DNA from: Pseudomonadota bacterium
GTDB lineage: Bacteria; Pseudomonadota; Alphaproteobacteria; Rhizobiales; Rhizobiaceae
Length of the DNA stretch: 8,613 bases
Reading direction: 5' to 3'
Assembly: GCA_023433855.1 (NCBI GenBank)
Contig: JAEYTV010000583.1
Coordinates: 1-8,613, forward strand
The notes under the pieces are model-generated. The model made no database searches, was not told where the DNA came from, and was given only the letters and a program-made list of their open reading frames with translations. Shown here in pieces: positions 8,037 through 8,613 of this stretch. A program made the position numbers and the translations under genes. The first letter of the stretch is position 1; the number at the start of each line of letters is the position of its first letter.

Positions 8037-8613
8037 TCAGGGATTGATCTTCGGCGGCTCGCCGAGGTTCGGCATCGAGGGCTGAGCGGGCTGCGTCGGG
8101 GCGCCATCGAGCGGCGGCAAACCGAAGTTCGGCATCTGGTTGCCGCCCTCGTTGCCGGAACCGAACCCGGGGATCTCGATCTTGATGTTGTTGAGGTCCA
8201 CGTCGGGCGCCTTGTCCAGCCAGTAGGTAACGGATTCGGGCCAGGCGATGATGATCGCGACCAGGATCAGCTGCATGCCGAGCCATGGGATCGCTCCAAG
8301 ATAGATATCCCTGGTCTTGACCGTCTTCGGGGCGATGGAGCGCAGATAGAAGAGCGCAAAGCCGAACGGCGGGTGCATGAAGCTTGTCTGCATATTCACG
8401 CAGAGCAGCACGCCAAACCAGATCAGGTCGATTCCGAGGGCCTCTGCCACCGGTGCCAGCATGGGCAGCACGATGAAGGCGATCTCGAAGAACTCGAGGA
8501 AGAAGGCGAGAAAGAAGATGAAGATATTGACGAAGATGAGGAAGCCCAGCGCGCCGCCCGGAATGTGAGACAGGAGATGTTCGATCCACAGGCCTCCATC
8601 CATGCCCTGGAAC
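8037..8613 (-). CDS. dctM: TRAP transporter large permease subunit DctM, C-terminal part (5' partial)
   Basis: The last ~190 codons of a TRAP large permease; the frame stays open through the right window edge and reads F-Q-G before the internal ATG at 8603, so the start is outside. Numbering from that Met, hydrophobic segments lie at about 17-38, 39-52, 57-78 and 100-122. They include LAFFLEFFEIAFIVLPMLAP and NMQTSFMHPPFGFALFYLR, typical of the larger permease type (COG4664-like) that goes with TakP-type binding proteins. The subunit forms the ion-coupled translocation channel in the inner membrane. After the last helix there is a soluble tail (about 130-188) rich in Pro, Asn and Gly, with two copies of MPN(F/L)G-x-PP (157-164 and 177-184). 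It converges on dctP and probably serves the same transporter. A small permease gene (dctQ) would be expected just upstream, off the window. Confidence 0.92.
   Translation of the reverse strand, partial: FQGMDGGLWIEHLLSHIPGGALGFLIFVNIFIFFLAFFLEFFEIAFIVLPMLAPVAEALGIDLIWFGVLLCVNMQTSFMHPPFGFALFYLRSIAPKTVKTRDIYLGAIPWLGMQLILVAIIIAWPESVTYWLDKAPDVDLNNIKIEIPGFGSGNEGGNQMPNFGLPPLDGAPTQPAQPSMPNLGEPPKINP

Overview
The window reads as a chromosomal segment of an alphaproteobacterium, most likely of the Rhizobiales (Rhizobium/Agrobacterium/Sinorhizobium-like). The basis is high-GC codon use, dense short operons, a COG0523 GTPase paired with a WD40 protein, and an alpha-keto-acid-type TRAP transporter. This placement is inferred from gene content and was not tested by a search. 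I see no tRNA, rRNA, CRISPR array, insertion sequence or phage gene.

Layout. (1) Positions 1-771 (+): the 3' part of a FecE/FhuC/BtuD-like ABC ATPase whose start and partners lie to the left. (2) Positions 845-3008 (-): a two-gene unit transcribed leftward, a COG0523 (CobW-family) GTPase with a very His/Asp-rich loop followed by a cytoplasmic WD40 beta-propeller protein. Upstream of the GTPase is a 17-bp near-palindrome resembling a Zur (zinc uptake regulator) box, next to a plausible sigma-70 promoter. This points to a zinc-limitation role rather than cobalamin synthesis. (3) Positions 3180-4556: a creatininase-family amidohydrolase (-) and a MarR-type regulator (+), divergent across 78 bp. 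(4) Positions 4673-6499: a LacI-type regulator (+) converging on a PuuD-like gamma-glutamyl-GABA hydrolase (-). (5) Positions 6800-8613: a TakP/DctP-type TRAP substrate-binding protein with a Tat signal (+), a strong bidirectional terminator, and the C-terminal part of a convergent TRAP large permease (-) running off the right edge.

How the genes may work together. The GTPase and WD40 protein probably form one zinc-responsive operon. The LacI protein may control itself, the neighbouring hydrolase and/or the TRAP binding protein: paired perfect palindromes lie in front of lacI, and an octamer from that region recurs in front of the TRAP gene. The TRAP binding protein and permease probably form one uptake system although they are on opposite strands. 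The MarR protein may control the divergent amidohydrolase.

Most of the window is ordinary metabolic and transport DNA. The most promising items are the GTPase/WD40 unit with its Zur-like site, the operator-like palindromes before lacI, and the split TRAP locus with an unusual repeat-bearing permease tail.
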